Shown here one piece after another: positions 42,896-52,385 of a stretch of 64,000 nucleotides of DNA (positions are counted from its first letter, which is position 1; every line of letters starts with the position of its first letter). A program made the translations under genes and the position numbers. The DNA comes from Shewanella amazonensis SB2B (lineage in GTDB: Bacteria; Pseudomonadota; Gammaproteobacteria; Enterobacterales; Shewanellaceae), in NCBI RefSeq assembly GCF_000015245.1, contig NC_008700.1, forward strand, positions 1,370,001 through 1,434,000, in the 5' to 3' direction. The notes beneath the pieces are model-generated. The model had not been told where the DNA came from. It was given only the letters and a program-made list of their open reading frames with translations, and made no database searches.

Positions 42896-44842
42896 ATGGA
42901 ACAGGGCATACTTCTCAAGATCTTGTTGATGCTGCTTATCGCCATTGCAGCCATCGCGCTCTTGAGACGTTTGGGTTTGCCCGCCATTCTCGCTTACCTT
43001 CTCACCGGTGTGGTTGCCGGTCCCGGCGGATTTGACTGGTTCAGTCAGCACCAGATGCATTCGGTGGCCGAACTTGGGGTCGTCCTCCTGATGTTTACCT
43101 TGGGGCTGGAGTTTTCTGTCCCCAAACTCTGGGCCATGCGCCGTACCGTGTTTGGCCTGGGCAGCGCTCAGGTGCTGGTCACGACTCTTCTCACCATGTT
43201 GATTGCCATGGCCCTTGGTCAGCAGCCGGTACAGGCGCTGGTGATTGGCTCAACTATCGCGCTTTCTTCCACCGCCATAGTGCTTAAGCTCCTGAATGAA
43301 CAGGGATGGTTACGTCGGCGCCACGGTGAGTTATCCGTGAGTGTGCTGCTGTTTCAGGATTTGGCTGTTGTGCCATTACTTATCCTGCTCCCCTTGCTTG
43401 GTGAGGCCGACGGGACGCTTGCCCTCCACAATGTGATGTTTGCTTTGCTCAAAGGCACAGTGGCCTTTATTGCCCTGATGGCGTTTGGTAAGTGGGCACT
43501 TCCAAAGGTGTTCGATGAGGTGGCGCGTTCCCGCTCCAATGAACTCTTTGTGCTCTCAGCGCTGGTGGTGGCGCTGCTGACCGGTGCCTTTACCCAATGG
43601 CTAGGACTTTCCATGGCACTGGGGGCCTTTATGGCCGGCATGTTGCTGGGAGAAAGTCAGTATCGGCGACAGCTTGAAGCCGATATTCGGCCGTTCCGGG
43701 ATCTCTTGATGGGGCTCTTTTTTATCTCCATCGGCATGTTGCTGGATTTCCGGTTAGTGATGGCTTACTGGTGGCAGATCTTACTGGTGCTGCTGGCGGT
43801 GATCAGTGGCAAGGCGCTGGTGGTTCATGGGCTCTTGAAGCTTGCAGGTGAGCCATTTCGTATCTCCTCGGTGGCGGCTCTCATTTTGGCGCAGGTGGGG
43901 GAGTTTTCCTTCGTGGTGCTGGCGCTGGCAGTGAATTATCAGCTGCTGGAGCCACAGGTCAGCACTGTGTTGGTGATGGTGGCGGTGATCTCCATGGCTC
44001 TGGCGCCAACCCTGGTGCGTCATGCGGTAAGTATCAGCAAATGGCTACAGGGGTTAAAACCTTCGGTTAAAGACGACCCCCATCTTCCCAAGGTGGAAGA
44101 GGGGACCGAGCTGGTGCTTATCCTGGGTTATGGTCGTGTCGGCCAAACCATCGCCCGCTTCCTGAAGGCCGAAGCCGTGCCATTTTTGGCGCTGGATCTT
44201 GACCCCACCCGGGTGCAGGAAGCCAAGCGTGCCGGCGAGCCAGTGTATTTTGGTGATGTCTGTAAGCGTGCCATTTTAAAGCAGGCGGGGATCAGTCAGG
44301 CAAAGATGATAGTGCTGACTTTCTGCGACAGCCGTGCTGTGGATGAGGTGATCCACCTGTGCCGAACTCTGGCGCCAACGGCGAAGATTCTGGTTCGCAC
44401 CCGGGATGACAGCGAACTCAAATTGCTGGAGCAAGCCGGTGCCAGTCAGGTGATCCCTGAGACCCTCGAAGGCAGCCTGATGCTGGTCAGTCAGGTGTTG
44501 TATCAGTGCGGTGTTCCCTTAACCCGGATTTTAAAGCGGCTCGAGTTTGAGCGGCGCAATCATTATCAGTACCTGCATGGCTTTTTCTCCGGCACAGAAA
44601 CCGACTTTACCCTGGAGCTCTTGCATGCAGTGGCGCTGCCAAGGGGCGCCAGTGTGGTAGGGCAACGACTCGGCGACATTCCCTGGGCCAAACTCAGGGT
44701 CGAGCTCAGGGCCATTCGCCGAGGGGGCGAGGAGTTCGACAGCCCGAGCGAAGACTGGCAGCTGCGCGCCGGTGACGTGTTAATTTTGCTTGGTAAACCC
44801 AGGCGGGTGGAAAAAGCCGAGGCGCTGCTGCTTCAGGGCTGA
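42896..44842 (+). CDS. CPA2 monovalent cation:proton antiporter with RCK domain (KefB/YbaL-like)
   Basis: The 648-residue inner-membrane protein has about 12 transmembrane segments (residues 5-375). The CPA2 core includes AELGVVLLMFTLGLEFS and SVLLFQDLAVVPLL with the functional Gln-Asp pair. A cytoplasmic RCK/TrkA-N domain follows (LVLILGYGRVGQTIARFL, NAD-binding glycine motif) and then a TrkA-C domain (RGASVVGQRLGDI). It likely exports K+ or Na+ in exchange for protons. A glutathione-gated Kef role is possible but no ancillary KefF/KefG gene is adjacent. AAGGAAAC precedes the ATG. Confidence 0.88.
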   Translation: MEQGILLKILLMLLIAIAAIALLRRLGLPAILAYLLTGVVAGPGGFDWFSQHQMHSVAELGVVLLMFTLGLEFSVPKLWAMRRTVFGLGSAQVLVTTLLTMLIAMALGQQPVQALVIGSTIALSSTAIVLKLLNEQGWLRRRHGELSVSVLLFQDLAVVPLLILLPLLGEADGTLALHNVMFALLKGTVAFIALMAFGKWALPKVFDEVARSRSNELFVLSALVVALLTGAFTQWLGLSMALGAFMAGMLLGESQYRRQLEADIRPFRDLLMGLFFISIGMLLDFRLVMAYWWQILLVLLAVISGKALVVHGLLKLAGEPFRISSVAALILAQVGEFSFVVLALAVNYQLLEPQVSTVLVMVAVISMALAPTLVRHAVSISKWLQGLKPSVKDDPHLPKVEEGTELVLILGYGRVGQTIARFLKAEAVPFLALDLDPTRVQEAKRAGEPVYFGDVCKRAILKQAGISQAKMIVLTFCDSRAVDEVIHLCRTLAPTAKILVRTRDDSELKLLEQAGASQVIPETLEGSLMLVSQVLYQCGVPLTRILKRLEFERRNHYQYLHGFFSGTETDFTLELLHAVALPRGASVVGQRLGDIPWAKLRVELRAIRRGGEEFDSPSEDWQLRAGDVLILLGKPRRVEKAEALLLQG

Positions 44843-44901
44843 TGTCGGGTACTGCCCAAAGCGCCCATCACCAGCGCTTATTGGCACTGAATCGATGGCG
44901 G

Positions 44902-46038
44902 TCAGTCGATATTAAAAAATGCTTTTATTTCATCGATTTGGCACATTGCATCCTGGTAGCCAAGATCTATCAGGGCACTGGTGTAGGCCTTCTCAAACAA
45001 CAGATAGGACACGATACTGGAGTCTGAGTCTTCATTAATGCCAATAAGCCCTAGTAAGGTTCTGATAGCGAAAGGCATTTCGCGATAGTAGCGAGCGGCG
45101 AGTACGGTGAGATCTTCACTGGGTTTGATAACCAGCGTGTGTATGGGTTTGAGTTGTAATCTGTCCCGACTTTCTGGCGGAATGAGCTTGAGGGTGTTGT
45201 TAATCCGTTCAAGGCGCTCAAGGTCGCTGTTGAGCGTGTCCGAAAAGATGGTATCCAGCAGGTGACCTGCGATGGTGGCCGTTTTCGGATGATACTCAAG
45301 CTCACGGGTGTCTTGCTTATGGGGACTGTCGAGGTTTATCACCAGAATGCGCTCTGCTCCCAGATGAATGGGTCCAGCCAACGGGGCCAATTGGTGCACC
45401 GAGCCATCGCCATAATAGTGTTGTTTGAGCTTGATGGAGGGGAACACCATGGGAATGGCTGAGCTTGCGAGCAGATGTTCGGTATTGAGCCGGGTGCGCT
45501 CTCCGCTGCGTCTGGCACGGTACCAATTATCTATGTCTCTGGACGCCTGAAAAAAGGTCACGGAGCGTGAGTTGTTGTAGCAGGACGTGTCTATCGACAG
45601 CGCCGTGAGGGCTCCTGAACGTATGTTCCTGTCGATGCGGCCAAAATCGATAAGCTCGTTTAACAGCCGTCGTAAGGGTTCGTTGTCCAGCAGACTGCCC
45701 GCATCGGTATTGACCTTGTCGTGCTGCAGGCCCTTCAGAGCCATACGGCCCAGGTGCTTCATCACCCCTGGAATGGAACTGGTATAGACTTTGGAGGTTT
45801 CAAAGTGACGCCATACCCATTCGAGTTTTCTCACGCCCAAATGAAAACAGGACGCATGGGTGGCGATGGAGGTACCATTGATGGCCCCTGCCGAGGTACC
45901 GCAGACGATACGAAAGGGAATGCCGTGGTTTCGGGGGTAAAACTGCACAATAGCCTTGAGCACCCCCACCTGATATGCGGCGCGGGCACCACCTCCCCCT
46001 AAAACCAGCGCAGTCGATGACGGCAAGGCATTCTCCAA
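44902..46038 (-). CDS. Patatin-like phospholipase
   Basis: The 378-residue lipid acyl hydrolase has the oxyanion motif LVLGGGGARAAYQVG at residues 11-25, the nucleophile serine in the elbow VCGTSAGAING, and the catalytic Asp in HYYGDGSVHQLAP. There is no signal peptide, so it is probably cytoplasmic or at the membrane face; the substrate is not known. It is convergent with the antiporter gene and lies downstream of proS on the same strand, separated by the proS terminator. Confidence 0.9.
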   Translation of the reverse strand: MENALPSSTALVLGGGGARAAYQVGVLKAIVQFYPRNHGIPFRIVCGTSAGAINGTSIATHASCFHLGVRKLEWVWRHFETSKVYTSSIPGVMKHLGRMALKGLQHDKVNTDAGSLLDNEPLRRLLNELIDFGRIDRNIRSGALTALSIDTSCYNNSRSVTFFQASRDIDNWYRARRSGERTRLNTEHLLASSAIPMVFPSIKLKQHYYGDGSVHQLAPLAGPIHLGAERILVINLDSPHKQDTRELEYHPKTATIAGHLLDTIFSDTLNSDLERLERINNTLKLIPPESRDRLQLKPIHTLVIKPSEDLTVLAARYYREMPFAIRTLLGLIGINEDSDSSIVSYLLFEKAYTSALIDLGYQDAMCQIDEIKAFFNID

Positions 46039-46110
46039 TAGCTTGATAGTTAACTCTTTCCCTAGGCTAATTAAAGCCGTTCGCTGACAGTGTTGGCAAT
46101 GCTGCAGGCA

Positions 46111-46136
46111 AAAAAAAGCACCCCGAAGGGTGCCTT
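46111..46136 (-). terminator. Terminator of proS
   Basis: GCACCC (46118-46123), loop CGAA, GGGTGC (46128-46133); on the minus strand it is followed by eight or more T residues. Confidence 0.85.
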
Positions 46137-46154
46137 TATGAATCTTTTTAAGCC

Positions 46155-47873
46155 TTAGCCTTGCTGAAACTGGGCTTTGAGGAAGCTCACCAGCTCTGCA
46201 AAAGGCACTTCGGTCTTTTCACCGGTGCGGCGATTCTTGTACTCATAGACACCTGTGTCTATGTTGCGATCGCCTATGACCACAGTGTGAGGTATGCCCA
46301 GCAGCTCCATATCGGCAAACATCACGCCAGGGCGCTCTTTACGGTCGTCAAACAGTACTTCGAAACCGGCTTCGGTCAGTTCTTTGTACAGGGCTTCAGC
46401 GGTATCGGTAACCCGATGAGACTTGTGCATGTTCATCGGCAAAATGCCAACGGTGAACGGGGCAATGGCCTCAGGCCATACAATGCCGCGCTCGTCATTG
46501 TTCTGCTCGATGGCAGCGGCCACGATACGGCTCACGCCCACACCATAACAGCCCATCAGCATGATCTGTGACTTGCCGTTTTCATCAAGTACGGTGGCGT
46601 TCATGGCTTCTGAGTACTTGTTACCCAGTTGGAAGATGTGACCCACTTCGATACCGCGGGCAAAGGCATAGGTGCCCTTGCCATCGGGTGTGGCTTCGCC
46701 TTCTACGACGTTGCGGATGTCGGCGCCCTGAACCAGCGGCAGATCGCGCTCCCAGTTGATACCGAAGAAGTGCTTGCCATCTTCGTTGGCACCGGCGGCG
46801 AAGTCGCTCATTACCAGTACGCTGTGGTCAGCAATGATAGGCATCTTGAGGTTAACCGGACCGATAGAGCCGGTACCAGCACCCACGGCGGCGCGGATTT
46901 CAGCTTCACCGGCAAATTCCAGCGGCGAGGCCACCAGTTCCAGCTTGTCGGCCTTGATTTCGTTCAGTTCGTGGTCGCCACGAACCAGCAGAGCAACCAG
47001 AGGGGCTTCTTCGGTGGCGCCTTTAACAATCAAAGTCTTGATGGTCTTTTCGATGGCCACGCCAAACTGCTCAACCAACTCGGCGATGGTTTTGGCATTG
47101 GGGGTGTCCACGGTGCGCAGCGCTTCGGTTGCTTCGCCGCGAGGCTCGGTGGGCAGGGGCGCTTCGGCCTTCTCGATGTTGGCGGCGTAATCGCTGCCGG
47201 TGGAGTAGGCAATCAGGTCTTCACCGCTCTGGGCCAGTACGTGGAATTCGTGGGACACGCTGCCACCGATGGAGCCGGTATCGGCCAGCACGGGGCGGAA
47301 TGCCAGACCCATACGGCTGAAGATGTTACTGTAGGCGGTATACATGGCCTGATAGGTTTCGTCCAGAGTCTCCTGTGTCAGGTGGAAGGAGTAGGCATCC
47401 TTCATCAGGAATTCCCGTGAGCGCATCACACCGAAACGGGGGCGCACTTCGTCACGGAACTTGGTCTGGATCTGATACAGGTTCAGCGGCAGCTGCTTGT
47501 ACGAGCTTACTTCTTTACGGATAAGGTCAGTGATCACTTCTTCGTGGGTTGGGCCCAGCACGAAGTCGCGGTTGTGGCGGTCGGTAAAGCGCAAAAGCTC
47601 GGGACCAAACTGATCCCAACGACCTGTTTCGACCCACAAATCACCCGGCTGCACCATGGGCATCAGGATCTCAATGGCGCCAGCCTTGTTCATTTCTTCG
47701 CGAACAATAGCTTCTACTTTGCGCAGTACCCGCAAACCTGTGGGCAGGTAGCTGTAAAGGCCTGACGCATTGCGGCGGATCATGCCCGCACGCAGCATGA
47801 GTTGATGACTGACTACCTCGGCATTGGCTGGGGTTTCTTTCTGTGTCGATAGCAGGTATTTGCTGACTCGCAT
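46155..47873 (-). CDS. proS: Prolyl-tRNA synthetase
   Basis: ProS charges tRNA-Pro. The 572-residue enzyme is the bacterial type with an inserted editing domain. Motif 1 region is GLRVLRKVEAIVREEMNKAGAIEI, motif 2 is QIQTKFRDEVRPRFGVMRSREFLMKDAYSFH, and motif 3 is in CYGVGVSRIVAAAIEQ. The YbaK/INS editing domain spans residues about 225-405 (VALLVRGDHELNEIKADKLE). The C-terminal anticodon-binding domain ends at VPFAELVSFLKAQF. Confidence 0.98.
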   Translation of the reverse strand: MRVSKYLLSTQKETPANAEVVSHQLMLRAGMIRRNASGLYSYLPTGLRVLRKVEAIVREEMNKAGAIEILMPMVQPGDLWVETGRWDQFGPELLRFTDRHNRDFVLGPTHEEVITDLIRKEVSSYKQLPLNLYQIQTKFRDEVRPRFGVMRSREFLMKDAYSFHLTQETLDETYQAMYTAYSNIFSRMGLAFRPVLADTGSIGGSVSHEFHVLAQSGEDLIAYSTGSDYAANIEKAEAPLPTEPRGEATEALRTVDTPNAKTIAELVEQFGVAIEKTIKTLIVKGATEEAPLVALLVRGDHELNEIKADKLELVASPLEFAGEAEIRAAVGAGTGSIGPVNLKMPIIADHSVLVMSDFAAGANEDGKHFFGINWERDLPLVQGADIRNVVEGEATPDGKGTYAFARGIEVGHIFQLGNKYSEAMNATVLDENGKSQIMLMGCYGVGVSRIVAAAIEQNNDERGIVWPEAIAPFTVGILPMNMHKSHRVTDTAEALYKELTEAGFEVLFDDRKERPGVMFADMELLGIPHTVVIGDRNIDTGVYEYKNRRTGEKTEVPFAELVSFLKAQFQQG

Positions 47874-47988
47874 TCCCGGTGTCCATAGTTGAAAAGAATG
47901 GCCTGCATTGTATCACCTGCATCTGTGTTGTCACGCTCAGCATGCAGCAAAAACCCTGACCAGACGTGAGTTTGACGCCGATATTACC

Positions 47989-49302
47989 TCAATAAATTGC
48001 CTCATTGGCCAGCCAACTGCTGTCGGGTAAAAGACAGGGGGCAACCAGGGCCTGATTTCCCCCCTGAACCCTTGCCTGCAGCAGCGCTTCCTCCGCTTCC
48101 TGCAGCAATATATCCCAGCCATGTGTGCTGCGGGGGATGCGGGAAGCGACGCCCACTGACACAGTGACCCAGGGATGGGTCGCCAGCATGGGCGTGGGGA
48201 TGTGCGTTTGATGAACGCGATAACAAAGCTGGTGGGCAAGTTTTATGGCCTGCTCAAGGTCGGTACAGGACAGCACAATGGCGAGTTTATCGCCTTCGTA
48301 ATGAGCCAGATAATCCTGTGCCCTTGCTGTGTGTTCGACCGCGATACTCACCAGTTGTGTCAGGCTGTTGGGCGGCAGCTCGGCCAGTTCATGGCCGTTT
48401 TGCAGCATCACGGGATCGGCACTCAGCAACAACATGGACACAGATTCATTGCGTCTTAAGCCCCGCAACCATTCCTGCTGCAAATGATGATTCAGTGCAC
48501 TGCGTGACGCGAGCCCAGTGCTCTGGTCCACATTCGGGTTGTGTTGCTGATGTTGTAACTGGTGATGGATATGGCGCAGGTTCTCTGAGATGTCTTTTAC
48601 TTCCTGATTGGCTGGTTCAACCGTGGCCGTGTTGTCTTTGCGATGCGCCGAGAGGTTATCTATCTGCCTGCCAAGCTCTATCAGAGGGCGAATAAAGTGC
48701 CTGCCCAGCAGATGCCACGCCAAAAATTGAGTCAGCAGGATACACAGCAGTGATAAAAACATCACTGTCATGGTCAACTGCCAGCGACGTTGCTCTATGT
48801 CCGTCAGCACTTGCTGTGCCTTGCCCACATCCAGAGAGCTGACTCTGATGGCCAAATCCCGACTGAGTTCTGCGAGCCCACCGATAACGGGAGTGTTTTG
48901 CGCCTCTGGTTGCACGCTCGTAAGCCCCTGCATTACCCGAATGGCCATATCGCGCTCTGTGCCGGGGGTATTGGAGAGGGCACTGACCAGTCCCTGCTGC
49001 CGGGCGCGCATTTCGCCAATCAATTGCGACCGGGAGGAAAGGGGCAGCGAGTGCCAGTCGCGGCCAAGATTTTCAAGCCCCAACTGTTGCATCAAGGCAT
49101 CGCGCACCAGATAACGTGAGTGGGCAAGACTCTGCTGGCTTTGGGTAAATTCGCTGGCCTGCTGATGGATGGCGCTGAGGGCAACTATTCCTGTAAGTAT
49201 CCCAAGCAGGGCAATACACATAAAACTTTGCCACAAGCGCCTGCGCATGGCTGGTAAGGGTTTTGATGAGGGGATTTGGGCAAGCTGTTCATCCTTGTTC
49301 AC
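47989..49302 (-). CDS. Membrane protein with degenerate GGDEF domain
   Basis: The protein of about 437 residues has two transmembrane helices (CIALLGILTGIVALSAI and LTMTVMFLSLLCILLTQFLAW) flanking a periplasmic helical sensor of about 130 residues. A HAMP-like linker and a GGDEF-fold domain follow. The active-site position reads YEGDKLAIVL instead of GGDEF, and no I-site is evident, so it is unlikely to make cyclic di-GMP. It may bind nucleotide or act as a scaffold. I chose the GTG at 49302 because AAGGA lies 7 nt upstream, avoiding overlap with the next gene. It follows the acyltransferase gene by 19 bp. Confidence 0.8.
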   Translation of the reverse strand: MNKDEQLAQIPSSKPLPAMRRRLWQSFMCIALLGILTGIVALSAIHQQASEFTQSQQSLAHSRYLVRDALMQQLGLENLGRDWHSLPLSSRSQLIGEMRARQQGLVSALSNTPGTERDMAIRVMQGLTSVQPEAQNTPVIGGLAELSRDLAIRVSSLDVGKAQQVLTDIEQRRWQLTMTVMFLSLLCILLTQFLAWHLLGRHFIRPLIELGRQIDNLSAHRKDNTATVEPANQEVKDISENLRHIHHQLQHQQHNPNVDQSTGLASRSALNHHLQQEWLRGLRRNESVSMLLLSADPVMLQNGHELAELPPNSLTQLVSIAVEHTARAQDYLAHYEGDKLAIVLSCTDLEQAIKLAHQLCYRVHQTHIPTPMLATHPWVTVSVGVASRIPRSTHGWDILLQEAEEALLQARVQGGNQALVAPCLLPDSSWLANEAIY

Positions 49303-49321
49303 TGCGTCATCCTTGGTTAGT

Positions 49322-49936
49322 TCACCTTTTGTCGCGCCTGTCGCCAATTGGTCTGGCGGGATTGCCTGCGACTATGCTGTAGGGCGCAACGTCCCTTGTC
49401 ACTATAGCACCCATACCCACGACGGCATGATTGCCTATAGTCACCCCATCCACAATGCCGGCCTGTGCGCCAATCCACACATCTTCGCCTATCACAATGC
49501 CTTTGGAGCTGACCTTTTGGGTATAGATGGGCTCATCGGGGGCCATGCCGTGATTAAAGGCGTAAATGGTCACATTATTGGCGATGCGGGTTCTGCTGCC
49601 AATGTTGATGCCCACACGCCCACCATCCAGAGAGCTGCCGTGGTTGATGGCCACTTCATCGCCCATTTCAACCGGACCGTGAATAAACACGCCAGCGGCA
49701 ATCATACATTGGTTCCCGATGCGGATATCGCGGCCGGGCTCGGCGAAGAGCTCCGCTTCCGGAGCCACAAAACACTGGCTGCCGATGTGCACGGTTTCCA
49801 GTTGCATCAGCCTGGCCTGAATATCGGCCTGCCAGGGAAGAGCCCAGGCTTTGTGTTTGTCTTTCAATGAAAAATACAGCCATGGCATCCAGGAGAGCCG
49901 CTTTTTATGCTGCTCACGAAAATCATCAGCCGTCAT
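49322..49936 (-). CDS. Hexapeptide-repeat O-acetyltransferase (maltose/galactoside type)
   Basis: The 204-residue protein is a left-handed beta-helix acetyltransferase. The repeats run from about residue 60 (VHIGSQCFVAPEAELFA, IRIGNQCMIAAGVF), and the catalytic His is in YAFNHGMAPDEP. The end VIGEDVWIGAQAGIVDGVTIG, GAIVTRDVAPYSIVAGNPAR is typical of WbbJ/LacA-like enzymes for sugars or surface polysaccharide. The ATG at 49936 lies within the last codons of trmO (11-bp overlap). Confidence 0.88.
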   Translation of the reverse strand: MTADDFREQHKKRLSWMPWLYFSLKDKHKAWALPWQADIQARLMQLETVHIGSQCFVAPEAELFAEPGRDIRIGNQCMIAAGVFIHGPVEMGDEVAINHGSSLDGGRVGINIGSRTRIANNVTIYAFNHGMAPDEPIYTQKVSSKGIVIGEDVWIGAQAGIVDGVTIGNHAVVGMGAIVTRDVAPYSIVAGNPARPIGDRRDKR

Positions 49937-50663
49937 GGGGTGCGCCAACCTTGGTGGGTTTAAGCTCAAGCACATGGGCCTTGCCATCCTGAATACACCA
50001 GAATATGTCCAGATCGTACAGGGCGACCTGATACAACTTGGGATCTTCTTTGGCCTTTTTGTACGCCGGGCGTGGGTCCTGGGCCAAGACACCGTCAATC
50101 AGCGCTGCCAAATCCGGCCGGGCATCGTCCTGGCCGAGGGTGGCGATTTGCAAAGTGGCAAGCTCGCTGTAGCTGACTTCAATCAGTACAGGGGCGTCCT
50201 GCGCAATGCCGCCACGGGCGTCTGCAATGGCATCAGAGAAGGGAATATAGGGCTTGATATCTATGATGGGGGTGCCATCCAGTAAATCCATCCCACTGAT
50301 TTCAAGACACAATTTCCCTTTGCGTTTGACTATGCCATGCAGTCGCACCACAGATTGACCTATGCCATTGGGACGAAAGGTGGAGCGGGTGGCAAAGACA
50401 CCCAGCTTTTCATTGCCGCCAAGGCGCGGTGGCCGCACGGTATTTTTCCAACCCTGGGCCAGATTTTCGTGAAAGCAAAACAGCAGCCACAGATGGGAGT
50501 ATTGCTCAAGCCCACGCACAGTGTCCGGGTCGTTAAAAGGGGGTAACAGCTCAACAAACCCGTGGGCATTGACCAGTCCGGGTTGCCGTGGGATACCGAA
50601 TTTTTGCCGGTACGGAGTATGGCAAACGGCCACGGCTTGAATGGTATTTTCAAAGGCTTTCAT
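49926..50663 (-). CDS. trmO: tRNA (N6-threonylcarbamoyladenosine(37)-N6)-methyltransferase TrmO
   Basis: TrmO (YaeB/TsaA) methylates t6A37 of tRNA-Thr using S-adenosylmethionine. The 245-residue protein has the family fold with FGIPRQPGLVNAHGFVELLPPF, YSHLWLLFCFHEN, LGVFATRSTFRPNGIGQSVV and the SAM-binding LDGTPIIDIKPYIPFSDAI. It sits between rcsF and an acyltransferase and near proS; proS, yaeB and rcsF are also clustered in E. coli, which supports the call. Confidence 0.94.
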   Translation of the reverse strand: MKAFENTIQAVAVCHTPYRQKFGIPRQPGLVNAHGFVELLPPFNDPDTVRGLEQYSHLWLLFCFHENLAQGWKNTVRPPRLGGNEKLGVFATRSTFRPNGIGQSVVRLHGIVKRKGKLCLEISGMDLLDGTPIIDIKPYIPFSDAIADARGGIAQDAPVLIEVSYSELATLQIATLGQDDARPDLAALIDGVLAQDPRPAYKKAKEDPKLYQVALYDLDIFWCIQDGKAHVLELKPTKVGAPHDG

Positions 50664-50666
50664 GGC

Positions 50667-51065
50667 TTAGTTGGCGGGCACTGCCTGACGAATGGCCTGT
50701 CCCACACACAGACTGCGGGTTTCGCAGCCACCGGCTGCTTCGGTGATGAGGGTACAGTTTTTGATGATTAGACCGTTGGCACCCTTATCCGCGGCCTTGC
50801 GTCTGGCGTCTGTGCGGGCATCGGCCATAGTCGCGGGCACGTCCTGAGGCGTGGCCTGACAGGCTTCACCATCCACCAGACCCAGAATTTCATAGCGTCC
50901 TGAGGGTTGGTTTTCACCTTCAAAGAGCGTCACCTCACCGGCCTTGAAATACTCATTGAATGCTTTGGGATCCAGGTTACTGGAGAACTGGTAATCAGAA
51001 GTACAGGCTGACATTAACAGGGCGACCGCGATGGCTGCGGCGGCTTTCAACGGGTGTGGGGTCAT
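50667..51065 (-). CDS. rcsF: RcsF-like outer-membrane lipoprotein
   Basis: The 132-residue precursor has a signal peptide with lipobox LLMSAC and a mature domain with four cysteines (GEACQ, IKNC, GGCET, RSLC), matching the two disulfides of RcsF. DARTDARRKAADKGANGLIIKNC is the central helix-strand region. In enterobacteria RcsF reports envelope stress to the Rcs phosphorelay by contacting BamA and IgaA. Start is ATG 51065 with AAGGAT about 6 nt upstream. No other Rcs gene is in the window; whether a complete Rcs system exists elsewhere cannot be seen. Confidence 0.88.
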   Translation of the reverse strand: MTPHPLKAAAAIAVALLMSACTSDYQFSSNLDPKAFNEYFKAGEVTLFEGENQPSGRYEILGLVDGEACQATPQDVPATMADARTDARRKAADKGANGLIIKNCTLITEAAGGCETRSLCVGQAIRQAVPAN

Positions 51066-51125
51066 GATGGGATCCTTTCGGGAGCGGGGCGGAGACATTC
51101 CAGCCCGGCCTTGAATGCCAAAATT

Positions 51126-52385
51126 CTATCGCTTCAGATACTTTTGATAAAGCTGATCGGCGCGGGTTTTCAGGGTTATCTCACGGCCATCGATAAATAC
51201 CTGCTCGATACGGCTGCTGAGAGGGTCGAGAATATCCCCGCCAGAGAGTACCAGATTGGCTCGGTACCCCACCTCGATAGCGCCCATATCTGACACCCCA
51301 AGGATACGGGCGGCATTGAGGGTGACCGCTTTGAGCGCCGCTTCTTTCCCTAAACCATGGGCTGCGGCGTATCCTGCGGCATAGGGCAGATTACGTGCAT
51401 CCCAATCGCCGCTGTAGCCAATGGCAAAGTCGATACCTGCATCAGCCAGGCGGGCGGGAATACTGAAGGCTTCGTCGATATTGTCGTCCCGGTATCTGGG
51501 CAGGCTGAATACCGAAGGGTATACCACAGCAATGCCTGCGGCCTTGATAGCATCCCCATGGTGCCAGGCTTCATAACCACCCACCAACACGGCTTTGAGT
51601 TGGTACTTTTTAACAAAGGTGAGTACTTCACCGATGGCACCTGCGGTATTGGCATGGAGGAACAAGGTTGTGTCACCACGAAAGAGCGGTGCCATGGCTT
51701 CAAAGCGCCTGTGGGTAAGGCTGGGCTCTGCGGCTTTGCGCTGGACAAAGGCACTGGCCTCACTAAAGAGCGTATCGATTTGTGCCAGGGCTTCGCCGTG
51801 GGCAGTGAGTGCCTTGCTGCGCTCTTCATCTTTTACCGGCAGATTGCCAAGCTCCGGCCAGTAGAGGTGCAGTGCCGCGGGCGAGTCGACCAGGGCATCT
51901 TCCACTGTCCAGCTGTCGAGATTCACCAGCGCGCTTTGCCCGGCAAGCAGTTCACCACGGGGCACGATTTGTGCGTGTGTGATGCCATTTTTGCGCAGGG
52001 TCGGGATAATCTCGGAGTCAGGGTTAAACACCGATGAGGCCTTGAGTTCAGCATTGTTGAGGCCCACATCCTGAGTGTCCACAGTGGGGCGCACCATCTC
52101 AATTTCTACCATACCCACTTGGGTATCGAGAGCAATCAGCCCGGGGTAGAGGTGTTTGCCAGTGGCGTCTATCACCCGGGCATTGGCAGCCTGAATTTGC
52201 TCGCCCATGGCCGCGATGCGGCCGTTCTCAACCAAGACGTTGGTGTTTTCAAGCACCCCATTCGAGGCAGTATGCACTGTGGCATGGGTAAACAATATGG
52301 CTTGCTGCTGCGCCGTGCCGGGCACCATATCGTGGGCCAGGCCGCAAACGCTTGTCAGGAGCAGGGGTAGGGTCAGGATTCTCAT
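51126..52385 (-). CDS. Exported amidohydrolase-family protein with incomplete metal site
   Basis: The 419-residue protein has a signal peptide (MRILTLPLLLTSVCGLAHD) and the amidohydrolase scaffold: the beta-sandwich start ATVHTASNGVLENTNVLVENGRI, the strand KHLYPGLIALDTQVGM and the C-terminal AALKAVTLNAARILGVSDMGAIEVGYRANLVLSGGDIL. The usual HxH after PGLID is replaced by DTQ, so the first metal ligands are missing. Its start codon overlaps the stop of the larger amidohydrolase, so the two are co-translated and may form a complex. Confidence 0.85.
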   Translation of the reverse strand: MRILTLPLLLTSVCGLAHDMVPGTAQQQAILFTHATVHTASNGVLENTNVLVENGRIAAMGEQIQAANARVIDATGKHLYPGLIALDTQVGMVEIEMVRPTVDTQDVGLNNAELKASSVFNPDSEIIPTLRKNGITHAQIVPRGELLAGQSALVNLDSWTVEDALVDSPAALHLYWPELGNLPVKDEERSKALTAHGEALAQIDTLFSEASAFVQRKAAEPSLTHRRFEAMAPLFRGDTTLFLHANTAGAIGEVLTFVKKYQLKAVLVGGYEAWHHGDAIKAAGIAVVYPSVFSLPRYRDDNIDEAFSIPARLADAGIDFAIGYSGDWDARNLPYAAGYAAAHGLGKEAALKAVTLNAARILGVSDMGAIEVGYRANLVLSGGDILDPLSSRIEQVFIDGREITLKTRADQLYQKYLKR

